DNA of 27,700 nt from a virus: the IMG/VR virus record IMGVR_UViG_3300028571_001334, positions 1 to 27,700 of that record, one strand, 5' to 3'. The notes beneath the pieces are model-generated. The model was given only the letters and a program-made list of their open reading frames with translations. It made no database searches and was not told the origin of the DNA. Shown here piece after piece: positions 7,259 through 14,080 of the stretch. Made by a program: the position numbers and the translations under genes. Within the stretch, counting starts at the first letter, position 1; every line of letters starts with the position of its first letter.

Positions 7259-7773
7259 GGCAAACCCTCCCGATGCACGATCCAGGTCATTTCCACCAGG
7301 TTGACACCGTTCTCTGTCACCGGATCCAGTTCCCCGCAACTGAATTCCTCGAGTCGCTGGAATTCCAGACAGCCCGCCGTCGTCGCCAGCCCCCGCAATT
7401 CTTCCGAGATCTGCCCGTACAGGTTGTTCATGTGCCGCCGATGGTCCCGATCCGTCACAGTCCCCGTCACGTCGTACCAGGTCCGCAAGGCCGAATCCGA
7501 CAGCTTCAAATACTGGATGAAGATCGACAGTTCCCCGGTCCCGATGAATGTCGTCGTCCCCGTTCGGTTGGCACTCTGAGACGACTGATGTCGAATCACC
7601 GCCCGTGGGAATGGTTCCGTGTCGTTATCCAGAGCCAGATCTTCATGGACAAAGACCGCCGCCGCCGCCGCATCCGCCGCCCCGACCAGACGCCGGAACG
7701 TCGCGGAGGATGTCACCGTATTCGTCAAATGCTGCAATCGCAGCGATCTTTCACCCACGACGGGAACGATCAT
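7255..7773 (-). CDS. Neck protein, tail-terminator-like (172 aa)
   Basis: ATG at 7773-7771 overlaps the stop of the previous gene (ATGA), and its own TGA overlaps the next start (GTGA). The product (MIVPVVGERSLRLQHLTNTV) has an N-terminal helix, then strands including TTTFIGTGELSIFIQYLKL, then a helical section, then a final strand region (NLVEMTWIVHREGLP). This alternation resembles tail terminator proteins (lambda U type), and the order after the head-closure gene fits. No motif is decisive. It belongs to a tightly coupled trio of neck genes at 8111-6743. Confidence 0.6.
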   Translation of the reverse strand: MIVPVVGERSLRLQHLTNTVTSSATFRRLVGAADAAAAAVFVHEDLALDNDTEPFPRAVIRHQSSQSANRTGTTTFIGTGELSIFIQYLKLSDSALRTWYDVTGTVTDRDHRRHMNNLYGQISEELRGLATTAGCLEFQRLEEFSCGELDPVTENGVNLVEMTWIVHREGLP

Positions 7774-8111
7774 AGAATGTGCTCCCGACTGCTGACCGTC
7801 CGGACCTTGTCATCCCGCCGGACGTAGATCATCCGCAGACCTGAATCCAAATTCGGAGTCCGTTGCACCTGCCACAATTCCCCATTGACCAGCCACTGTT
7901 CCCCGACTTCATAGGGAACCTCCTCAACCACCACCGTCAGCATCCCCGTTCGCAGAGTCCGTTCGCCCTTCAGGTCAAAGTCTCTGTCAACGCGATCTTC
8001 CACCCACAGGCACCGCACACCCGTCGTGTCCACCCCGGCAGGGCTTCGACGAGTGACGGTGATCCCGCTCATCTCGTACAGCATCTCAAAACCTTCTACG
8101 GCAATCGACAT
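7770..8111 (-). CDS. Head-closure/stopper-like protein (113 aa; lambda FII position)
   Basis: ATG at 8111-8109 follows a family-B repeat by about 32 nt. The product is small and almost all beta (MLTVVVEEVPYEVGEQWLVN, then ELWQVQRTPNLDSG), which fits the small beta-barrel head-closure proteins of siphophages. It directly follows the major capsid gene and precedes two further neck proteins by ATGA overlap. Residues alone do not prove the family; gene order is the main support. The shape 'Y-E-V-G-E-Q-W-L-V-N-G-E-L-W-Q-V' is typical of this class. Confidence 0.65.
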   Translation of the reverse strand: MSIAVEGFEMLYEMSGITVTRRSPAGVDTTGVRCLWVEDRVDRDFDLKGERTLRTGMLTVVVEEVPYEVGEQWLVNGELWQVQRTPNLDSGLRMIYVRRDDKVRTVSSREHIL

Positions 8112-8143
8112 GATGGCTTGTGTTCCTTCGTACTGGCCTTGCC

Positions 8144-8202
8144 GTAGCGGGGGCTTTTCGCCCCCGCTCGTGACTCCATCGGTTGCTAAAAGCCACCGCT
8201 AC
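8144..8202. repeat. Family-B composite palindromic repeat, short spacer and non-matching arms
   Basis: The element begins GTAGCGGGGGCTTTTCGCCC and ends GCTAAAAGCCACCGCTAC. The left hairpin is GGGGGC/GCCCCC, and the right arm has GGTTGCT/AGCCACC with a mismatch. The spacer is only about 18 nt, the shortest of the complete copies. It lies between the major capsid gene, whose TAA stop is at 8205-8207, and the head-closure gene. Confidence 0.85.
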
Positions 8203-8204
8203 GA

Positions 8205-9248
8205 TTACATCTCGGTTCCGTCCGTCACGTTGGTGATCAACACACCAGCACGGAAGAACGTGTTGTCGCCCATCGGATCACTGAAATCCTTGAGCTGGTA
8301 ATTCCAGCGACCACGGATCACGCCACCGCGTCGAGACTCTTCGCGGTACTCTTCCATGATGATCGCCCCTTCCGCAGAACTGGCACCGATCCCAGGGATC
8401 GACGAGTTCTGTTTCATGAACATCACCGTGCGACCCAGGCACGGCCCGGAATTCGTCAGTTCGGAGCTGCCATCGGCAATCCGGCAGACCATGGCCATTG
8501 TCGGGTCCCAGAACCGAGCCAACGTCGCCGCCGCCGTGCCGCTGGGCGTGTTGTTCTTGTACCCGTCCGCCACCAGAATATGATCCAGCCGCAACAGGGA
8601 CTTCAGCATCGACATCGAGACGTCCTTCGGATCGTCCTGGCCGGAATACTTGATCCGGTCGATGATCGACTGGGACTGCATCATGTAATCCAGTCCGAGT
8701 TCAGGAATGATCAGGCAGTTCGCCCGCAGCCCGAACTTACGGAACTGACGTTTGGCCGCCAGAATCGTCGCCACCGGCGTACTGGTGGCCGTCGCCTTGA
8801 ACGTCGTGGTACCGCTCAGGGCGATTGTCTGATCCCCCGTGTAGTTGGTGGTATTGAAGACCATCGCCGCCACGTCTCGTTCGTGTTCCTGCAACAACTG
8901 ATCAACAACCCGATCGGCGGCAATCTGTTCCGCCTGGATGAAGTCGCCAAACAGTTCGATTTCGGCATCATCGACATCAGACTCAAGCCCGTGCTCTTGA
9001 GTCGTAAACGAATCAGTCGTCCAACCGAATTCATCCTTCGCGTACCCTGCACGCGGATTGCGAATCAGCGTACGAGGCGGAGCCAACCGGGTTTTGATCG
9101 TCTCACGCGAAAACGTGGACGACGGGACAGCCACACCCGCTGCGGGCATGACTCTGAGGCCGATGAACCCTTCCCGGTTCGCCAGCAAACTGAAATCAGA
9201 TCGACGGATCGACAAGTCGAACCGCTGAATAGCTTGACTTTGCAACAT
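8205..9248 (-). CDS. Major capsid protein, HK97 fold / lambda E type (347 aa)
   Basis: ATG at 9248-9246 follows a structured 120-nt leader, with AAGGGG about 10 nt upstream. The N-terminal region (FIGLRVMPAAGVAVPSSTFS) leads into RNPRAGYAKDEFGWTTDSF and then acidic, helical ELFGDFIQAEQIAADRVVDQ. This resembles major capsid protein E (the gpE/P22-independent HK97-fold family). A 'LIIPELGLDYMMQSQSIIDR' segment matches the spine region of that family. Length is typical. It follows the portal, protease/scaffold and decoration protein in the same order as lambda B-C-D-E. It would form the capsid shell as hexamers and pentamers. The TAA stop is followed by a family-B repeat. Confidence 0.88.
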   Translation of the reverse strand: MLQSQAIQRFDLSIRRSDFSLLANREGFIGLRVMPAAGVAVPSSTFSRETIKTRLAPPRTLIRNPRAGYAKDEFGWTTDSFTTQEHGLESDVDDAEIELFGDFIQAEQIAADRVVDQLLQEHERDVAAMVFNTTNYTGDQTIALSGTTTFKATATSTPVATILAAKRQFRKFGLRANCLIIPELGLDYMMQSQSIIDRIKYSGQDDPKDVSMSMLKSLLRLDHILVADGYKNNTPSGTAAATLARFWDPTMAMVCRIADGSSELTNSGPCLGRTVMFMKQNSSIPGIGASSAEGAIIMEEYREESRRGGVIRGRWNYQLKDFSDPMGDNTFFRAGVLITNVTDGTEM

Positions 9249-9368
9249 GACTGGAGTTCCCCTTGAAACTCCACCGCGACACTTGAATCAAACACGTCTC
9301 ACACTTGGAAAATAACCGGGTCCGATGGCCATCTCGCCCGGCTCCGCGGTGGAGACACAGAATTTCAC
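9249..9368 (-). promoter_or_regulatory. Structured leader before the major capsid gene
   Basis: This 120-nt stretch has no gene. On the minus strand CTCCACCGCG (9354-9345) can pair with CGCGGTGGAG (9278-9269). Inside that, CCGGG...CCCGG encloses the palindrome GATGGCCATC. Close to the ATG, GGAGTT (9272-9267) can pair with AACTCC (9258-9253), placing the ribosome binding site AAGGGG in the loop. The GGAG bases are shared by both helices, so the two structures exclude each other. This suggests a translational switch or mRNA stabiliser, but only by inspection. Confidence 0.45.
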
Positions 9369-9443
9369 GTAGCGGCGGCTTTCTAGCCGCCGATGGGTCT
9401 TTTAGTGAAGAAGGAATAATCGGTGGCTGGAAGCCCCCGCTAC
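9369..9443. repeat. Family-B composite palindromic repeat
   Basis: The element begins GTAGCGGCGGCTTTCTAGCC and ends GGCTGGAAGCCCCCGCTAC. The left arm is a GGCGGCT/AGCCGCC hairpin and the right arm is a looser GGTGGCT/AGCCCCC hairpin. It lies between the decoration gene and the capsid leader. Two TAG triplets separate it from the decoration protein's last codon (TAG-TAG-TAGC), the first of these being the actual stop. Confidence 0.85.
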
Positions 9444-9445
9444 TA

Positions 9446-10141
9446 CTACTTCAACTGCACATCAGCCAACGTGCTGACCACAACACCAGCACCCCAGTTT
9501 GTGCCCACAAGAACGGCACTCGCGGCATTACTGACCGAGACGCGACCGTTGGCCGCTCCGTAGCACGCCACGCCCACGCCAATCGTGTCCGCCGCTTCAA
9601 TCGCCACACCGAACGGCGATGTAATCGGAATCACCGGCACACGGCCACCAACACGCACGCCATCGGTAACGCCGATTGCTTCTTCGGTCGCTGCGGCATA
9701 GACAACAGTCGACGTTCCCGAGTCCCACTTGACCCGTCGATTCGACAACAGGTCCGACGCACAGGCAAAAGACCGACGCCATTTGGGAGCGTTCAGTAAC
9801 TGCACATCAGCAAACGCATTGACGACAACACCAGACGCCCAGTTGGTTCCCACCAGAACGGCACCATTCGCATTACTGACCGAAACGCGACCGTTGGCCG
9901 CTCCGTAGCAGGCCACACCCACGCCGATCGTATCCGCCGCTTCGATCGCCACACCGTCAGGACAAGTAATCGGAATCACCGCAACTCGCCCGTTGTAGGG
10001 CACACCATCCGTCACCCCGATCGCTTCATCCGTGGCGCCGGCATAGACCACCGTCGACGTAGCCGAGTCCCACTTCACCCGTCGATTCGGCAACAGGCTA
10101 GAGGCACAGGCAAACGTCCTGTTCCCTTTGATTGTGATCAT
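9446..10141 (-). CDS. Capsid decoration/cement protein with internal tandem duplication (231 aa)
   Basis: ATG at 10141-10139 has AAAAGGG upstream, just after a family-A repeat. The protein consists of two copies of a roughly 107-residue unit. Unit one starts at FACASSLLPNRRVKWDSAT and unit two at FACASDLLSNRRVKWDSGT; by hand they differ at about 20 positions, so about four-fifths are identical. Each unit has the pattern of a DUF2190-like capsid cement protein: a small beta-barrel with an A-IGVTDGV turn and an AIEAADTIGVGV core. It lies between the protease/scaffold gene and the capsid gene, where lambda has D. It probably decorates the capsid exterior. The fusion of two units is unusual and may bind two sites or change symmetry. 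Confidence 0.8.
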   Translation of the reverse strand: MITIKGNRTFACASSLLPNRRVKWDSATSTVVYAGATDEAIGVTDGVPYNGRVAVIPITCPDGVAIEAADTIGVGVACYGAANGRVSVSNANGAVLVGTNWASGVVVNAFADVQLLNAPKWRRSFACASDLLSNRRVKWDSGTSTVVYAAATEEAIGVTDGVRVGGRVPVIPITSPFGVAIEAADTIGVGVACYGAANGRVSVSNAASAVLVGTNWGAGVVVSTLADVQLK

Positions 10142-10162
10142 TTGAAAAACCCTTTTGAAAAA

Positions 10163-10261
10163 GTAGCAGGCACGGTCCCCGTGCCGTCTGCAGTGTTAAA
10201 ACGCTTAAAAAAGCTAAAGATTAAGTAAACAGAGCCACGGCAGATGGAATCTGCCTGCTAC
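10163..10261. repeat. Family-A composite palindromic repeat, long AT-rich spacer
   Basis: The element begins GTAGCAGGCACGGTCCCCGT and ends GATGGAATCTGCCTGCTAC. The spacer is the longest and most AT-rich of all copies (it includes GTTAAAACGCTTAAAAAAG). It lies between the protease/scaffold gene and the decoration gene, with the TAG stop abutting (TAG-TAGC) and about 22 nt left before the next ATG. Confidence 0.88.
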
Positions 10262-10755
10262 TATTCCGCACCGCCGTCATACTTCTCACCGATCAGACGG
10301 CGAGCTTGCTTCGTGTTGTTCGTGGCCATCAGGAAAGCCTGATGCAGATCGGGCCGCTCCCTCGCCGCCGCCAACGTCGCCGCCGATCGCGACAAACCCG
10401 CTCGCTGGTTCCCGGCCACCAGAGCATTGAAGTCCGCAATCGGATTCTCGCTCGACTCTTCCGAACCAGCCGCCGCCCCGCCTTTCGGCTTCACGGTCCC
10501 CAGGGCAGGAGCCCCCGATTTCTGAGAAGCTGCTTCCGCAGCGGCCTTGGCTTCCGCCGCTTCCTGAGTCGCTCTGGCTAACCGAGTATTCATCTCGGCG
10601 AGCCAGTTGCTCTTGGCCTGATCCAGCGTCACGTTCCCGCGAAGCTGCTTCATCAGGAAGCTATCGTCCGCTCCTGGCAGGTGAGCCGTCAGTTGATCCA
10701 AGGTCGCCGCCGTCGATTGCACCGAGCCGGTCAGCGTCGTTGTCTGTTCCGTCAT
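10261..10755 (-). CDS. Nested scaffold protein start inside the protease gene (Nu3-like, 164 aa)
   Basis: An in-frame ATG at 10755-10753 is preceded by AAGAAGGG with about 7 nt spacing, a much better ribosome binding site than most gene starts here. It would give MTEQTTTLTGSVQSTAATLD and the helical, low-complexity C-terminal region without the protease domain. In lambda, gene Nu3 is nested in C in the same way and makes the assembly scaffold. The start is inferred from the Shine-Dalgarno match and from that precedent. Confidence 0.7.
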   Translation of the reverse strand: MTEQTTTLTGSVQSTAATLDQLTAHLPGADDSFLMKQLRGNVTLDQAKSNWLAEMNTRLARATQEAAEAKAAAEAASQKSGAPALGTVKPKGGAAAGSEESSENPIADFNALVAGNQRAGLSRSAATLAAARERPDLHQAFLMATNNTKQARRLIGEKYDGGAE

Positions 10756-11670
10756 TTTCAAACCCTTCTTCTGAGAACTACGTGTACCGGCCCGTTCCTG
10801 TAACTGCCGGATTGTCTCGTCCAAACCTTGCACGGCATCGACGAGACCCATCGACTTCGCCGCCTCACCGACATGCACACGCCCGTCAGCAATCTTTCGC
10901 ACCGCCGCCACGGTCATCTTCCGACCCGCCGCCACCGCCTGAATGAATTGCTCATTCAACGCATCGACCATTTCTTGCCACGCCGCCAAGTGTTCTTCGG
11001 TGATCTTGGTCCCAGGAGTCCCCGCCCCCTTGTATTCACCCGCCTTGACCACATGGACCTTGATCTTCATGGCATCCGCAATCGCCGACGAATCGCGAAC
11101 CGCCATGTAAGTTCCAATGGAACCGACCAGCCCGGTCGGATTCGTGGCGACCAGCCCCGCTTGACTGGCAAACCAGTACGCGGCACTCGCCCCCAGATCC
11201 TCAATGAACGCCGCTGTCGGCTTCTTCTGTTCCAATGCAGCCAGATCCGCCGCCATGTCGTGAGTCCCCGCAACCGTCCCGCCTGGCGAGTCGATCACAA
11301 AACACACGCCACTGACCGCCGTATCCCGGCCTGCCATCCGAATCGCCTGCCGCAGCTTCACCGTCGATGTGGCACTGGAAAAGGAACTCTGAGCTTTCAT
11401 CAACGTGCCGTTCACGCTGATCAAGGCAATCCCGCCCGGTGTCACGTCGTACGGAGATTCCGATTTCGCCTCATCCTGGCCACCGATCCGGGCTTCGAGT
11501 TTCCTCAGCCGCTCTTCGGACATCTCGACATGCGTTACCAGGTCCGTCCCGGCCACCATGCTGAACAGCCCATTGAACGCCGTTTCTTCCATCGACCACA
11601 GGCCGAAATAGTCCGACAGTCGCGGATATTCCGGTCGCATCGTCAGCAACTCAGTTCCTTCGATCGACAT
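10261..11670 (-). CDS. Phage head maturation protease, S49/SppA family, with C-terminal scaffold region (469 aa)
   Basis: ATG at 11670-11668 overlaps the portal stop (TGATG), so this start is chosen over an in-frame TTG one codon earlier. Residues 80-290 form an S49 peptidase: GIALISVNGT, then VIDSPGGTVAG, then the nucleophile region DLGASAAYWFASQAG (Ser about 162), then EYKGAGTPGTKI with the catalytic Lys about 214. The part after residue 305 is helical and Ala/Gln/Glu-rich (RATQEAAEAKAAAEAASQ), as in scaffold proteins. This matches lambda C, whose protease cleaves the portal and scaffold during prohead maturation. A nested start for the scaffold lies at 10755. The TAG stop abuts a family-A repeat. 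Confidence 0.9.
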   Translation of the reverse strand: MSIEGTELLTMRPEYPRLSDYFGLWSMEETAFNGLFSMVAGTDLVTHVEMSEERLRKLEARIGGQDEAKSESPYDVTPGGIALISVNGTLMKAQSSFSSATSTVKLRQAIRMAGRDTAVSGVCFVIDSPGGTVAGTHDMAADLAALEQKKPTAAFIEDLGASAAYWFASQAGLVATNPTGLVGSIGTYMAVRDSSAIADAMKIKVHVVKAGEYKGAGTPGTKITEEHLAAWQEMVDALNEQFIQAVAAGRKMTVAAVRKIADGRVHVGEAAKSMGLVDAVQGLDETIRQLQERAGTRSSQKKGLKMTEQTTTLTGSVQSTAATLDQLTAHLPGADDSFLMKQLRGNVTLDQAKSNWLAEMNTRLARATQEAAEAKAAAEAASQKSGAPALGTVKPKGGAAAGSEESSENPIADFNALVAGNQRAGLSRSAATLAAARERPDLHQAFLMATNNTKQARRLIGEKYDGGAE

Positions 11671-13253
11671 CAAGCCGCCTCATCTTTCTTCGCCGGAACG
11701 GGGTCGGGTTGATCGGGCTCACCCTGAATCTTCATCGTGATCCCTTGCGGCAACGCCAGACCGACCAATTGTTGCCAGTGAACCGGCTGGTCATCCTTGA
11801 ACTCTTCATTGATCGCCATCGCTTCCGCTTTCGCCTGGCGGATCAGATACGCATTGTCTTCGACCGTCTCGCGACTGATTCGAAACCAGTCCAGTTGCTT
11901 CCGGCCCAGCACGCGACGAGGCGAATTCAGGTTCGACTTGATTTCCAGCGCGTCCGCTTGCGTATCCTTCAAAGGTTCGATGTAAGCGAACCCCGGCGGA
12001 TGAAAGACGTGCATTCCCAACCGGGCACCACGCTTGATCGCCGCTCGCAGCCGCATCCCTCGCGGACTGTTTTCCGCCACCCACTCCCGCACCTTCCAGA
12101 GATACGTCGGAGTGTCCAGCGAAGCGATCAGCCACTTCTGAAACTCACGCCACTTGATGCGAGCTTGATCGATCGCACCACGCCACCCGCTGAAATTCGT
12201 TTGACTGGGATCCAGCAACAGGACATGCACAGGCATATCCAGATTGATCGCCATGAATGTCAGAATCAAATGCGAATGACTGAGGAAGTTCACACCCCCC
12301 GCATTCGGTGAAAACGCCTGCAACTTCTCGCCCGGCTTCCCGGTAATCTCCATCCCCGGAAAGATGTGTTGCAGCAAACGGACCGCCTGTTCGCTGTTCC
12401 GCAACTCCACTTCGCCCGAGGTCCCCGCCGTCAGTCCGGGAATCTGCTGATCCACAATCGGCAGTTCCCGCATGAACGCGATGCAGCTTTGAACCTGCTG
12501 CTTCACCAGCTCGGCAAACTGAATGTCATCATGTAAACCCGCCGCCGTGAAGATCGGAGCGAACGCCGTGATCCCCCGCGTGAAACTCGCCCGCTTCCGT
12601 CGCACCAGGTGCAGAACTTGCGGATTTCCGTTCGCATCATAAAAGTCGTATGGCTTGATCTGGTTGACCAGATTCACACGCTGCAAAGGATGGATGTCTT
12701 CCTTCGTGAACCAGACCTGACGGGGGATATTGTCATCATCCTTCAAGATCCCGAACACGACATTGCGTCGAGTTCCGGTCGGGGTCCTCGCCCGATGAGC
12801 TTCCACCGTCTCGACCGATCCCCGATCCGTCAGAATCTCAAACACGTCGCCATCGACCAGCATTGAACGCAAGGCCATCTGCCGGATTTCGTGCCAGTTC
12901 AACGTCTGGTTGAAGTGACACAGCCGCTTGTCCTCAGTCCACTCGTTCCACGAATCCTGCAGGATGGTATCCGCGTCGTCGTCGCCCGTCTGAGTATCCA
13001 GCGGGAAACCTCCTTGCACGACGTTCGTCACCAGCCGATCCACAGCCTGGCCGACAACCATGTCGTTCCGGTCCAGGTCCCGAGCCAGTTCCATGAACTG
13101 GAGAACTTGCGTTTCGTTGCGGAAGTGATAATCCGCACCCGACCCCATCGCCGCCAATCCGGTCCGCTTCCGCCGCACAACATCCGACTTGGCAAAGTCG
13201 TAATCCGCCCGCATATCCTTGAACGCACCAGCCAGCGAAACTTCACGGGACAT
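11670..13253 (-). CDS. Portal protein, lambda B family (527 aa)
   Basis: ATG at 13253-13251 has GGGGAGGT about 7 nt upstream, the strongest ribosome binding site in the window. The sequence carries the typical portal landmarks: an early YHFRNETQVLQFMELARDLD stretch, then NDMVVGQAVDRLVTNVVQGG, a wing region with GDVFEILTDRGSVETVEAHR, and LIQHIFPG-type motifs (RLLQHIFPGMEITGKPGEK). Late in the protein are FLSHSHLILTFMAINLDMPV and LLDPSQTNFSGWRGAIDQAR, where the xNFSxxR motif is diagnostic of lambda-type portals. It forms the dodecameric vertex through which DNA enters. Overlaps on both sides (11 nt upstream, TGATG downstream) tie it to the small gene before it and to the protease. Confidence 0.93.
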   Translation of the reverse strand: MSREVSLAGAFKDMRADYDFAKSDVVRRKRTGLAAMGSGADYHFRNETQVLQFMELARDLDRNDMVVGQAVDRLVTNVVQGGFPLDTQTGDDDADTILQDSWNEWTEDKRLCHFNQTLNWHEIRQMALRSMLVDGDVFEILTDRGSVETVEAHRARTPTGTRRNVVFGILKDDDNIPRQVWFTKEDIHPLQRVNLVNQIKPYDFYDANGNPQVLHLVRRKRASFTRGITAFAPIFTAAGLHDDIQFAELVKQQVQSCIAFMRELPIVDQQIPGLTAGTSGEVELRNSEQAVRLLQHIFPGMEITGKPGEKLQAFSPNAGGVNFLSHSHLILTFMAINLDMPVHVLLLDPSQTNFSGWRGAIDQARIKWREFQKWLIASLDTPTYLWKVREWVAENSPRGMRLRAAIKRGARLGMHVFHPPGFAYIEPLKDTQADALEIKSNLNSPRRVLGRKQLDWFRISRETVEDNAYLIRQAKAEAMAINEEFKDDQPVHWQQLVGLALPQGITMKIQGEPDQPDPVPAKKDEAA

Positions 13254-13575
13254 CGCAAATACCTCCCCGGAATCGTTCCAGTGAGAATTGACGAGCCACT
13301 TGTCCAGACGCCGCCACAGCCGCAGGGGACTGAGCCGTCAGGTTATTGAGCCAAGCCTGAGCTTCCTGCTGCAACTTCCCTAACTCTTCGACGCGAAACC
13401 CGGTTTCAAACCGAGTCAATCCACCCTGAGCCGTCGCGGAAGAACTCGGCGTATACAACCGCAGGTTCCGACAAGCCACAATGAACCGCCGCGCAAGAGC
13501 CCCCGTCAGATCGGACTGATAGTCCGAAGTGTCCGAGAACTCTTGGAGGTAATCCGCTCGCTTGGGTAGTGTCAT
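13243..13575 (-). CDS. Small protein before the portal (110 aa; lambda W position)
   Basis: ATG at 13575-13573 opens the frame, and its end overlaps the portal start by 11 nt. The product begins MTLPKRADYLQEFSDTSDYQ and is mostly helical with a Gln/Ala-rich middle (LGKLQQEAQAWLNNLTAQSP). In lambda the gene just upstream of the portal is W, a small head-completion protein, so position suggests a head-joining role, but the length is nearly double and no motif confirms it. The region before the start has no clear ribosome binding site; instead a hairpin includes the start codon. That may control this gene and the coupled portal. Confidence 0.6.
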   Translation of the reverse strand: MTLPKRADYLQEFSDTSDYQSDLTGALARRFIVACRNLRLYTPSSSATAQGGLTRFETGFRVEELGKLQQEAQAWLNNLTAQSPAAVAASGQVARQFSLERFRGGICDVP

Positions 13576-13696
13576 AGTCCGATTTATATCGGTAAACTCA
13601 TGACAACTTGAAGTTATTTGAACGATTCCGAAACCGGATTACGCGGGTTGTTCGGAGTCTTCAGTAGCGGGGGCTTCCAGCCACCGATCATCGGGC
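13576..13696 (-). promoter_or_regulatory. Intergenic stretch with hairpin and possible promoter before the portal operon
   Basis: There is no gene here. On the minus strand CCGAT (13592-13588) can pair with ATCGG (13583-13579), and GTCAT (13604-13600) can pair with ATGAC (13575-13571), which covers the next start codon. The loop region is AT-rich and contains TATAAA, with TTCAAG 18 nt before it, a weak -35/-10 like pair. The left part of the gap holds a half family-B repeat. A promoter or start-site control is possible but unproven. Confidence 0.3.
13664..13686. repeat. Half copy of family-B palindromic repeat
   Basis: GTAGCGGGGGCTTCCAGCCA then CCG represents one arm only, with mismatched GGGGGCT/AGCCACC pairing. 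No GCTAC partner is found nearby. It lies 11 nt from the stop of the Cys-rich 127-residue gene, in the gap before the small pre-portal gene. Confidence 0.75.
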
Positions 13697-14080
13697 TTAT
13701 TCGCCGACCTGTCGCCAGGCGAAACACTCCGTCGCGCACACGGTGACGCCATTCAGTTCCGTTCCGAACGACTGCCGCGTCCTGGCTGTCGGCAACTTCT
13801 TTAGGCATTGACCCTGGACGCCACATTGATAGATCGTCCTGTCGCAACCGCAATTCCCTTTTGCAATCGCCCCGACTGGCTCGCCACGATGTGGACAGTT
13901 GATCCAATCCACGCCGATTTGCAGCAAGCCTGATTCGCCAAGCGGCGGCAGACCCCAGTAACGCCGGTACGAATTGACACCTCGCGGCCCTTCAATCGCC
14001 AGATCGACACGGTCACCCCGACAGATCGCTCGACGGTGATCGGTGAATCGGTCGCACTCAGGAAACGTCTCGTCGCTCAT
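13697..14080 (-). CDS. Small Cys-rich protein (127 aa), possible metal-binding
   Basis: The start is ATG at 14080-14078, overlapping the TGA stop of the preceding gene (ATGA); a longer frame to 14110 would begin inside that gene. The product has nine Cys in 127 residues: PECDRF, AICRG, NCPHRG, NCGCDR, YQCGVQGQC and VCATEC. The middle group (C-P-H-R-G ... C-G-C ... C-x4-C) looks like a zinc-binding or disulphide module. I do not recognise the family. It is coupled to the 604-residue Cys-rich protein, so the two may interact, for example on the virion surface. The function is unknown. Confidence 0.7.
   Translation of the reverse strand: MSDETFPECDRFTDHRRAICRGDRVDLAIEGPRGVNSYRRYWGLPPLGESGLLQIGVDWINCPHRGEPVGAIAKGNCGCDRTIYQCGVQGQCLKKLPTARTRQSFGTELNGVTVCATECFAWRQVGE

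Noticed and set aside
6743-7339. Longer version of the neck gene starting at 7339
   Set aside because: The added 27 residues lie inside the upstream gene and look non-native. The GTGA overlap at 7258 gives a natural coupled start.
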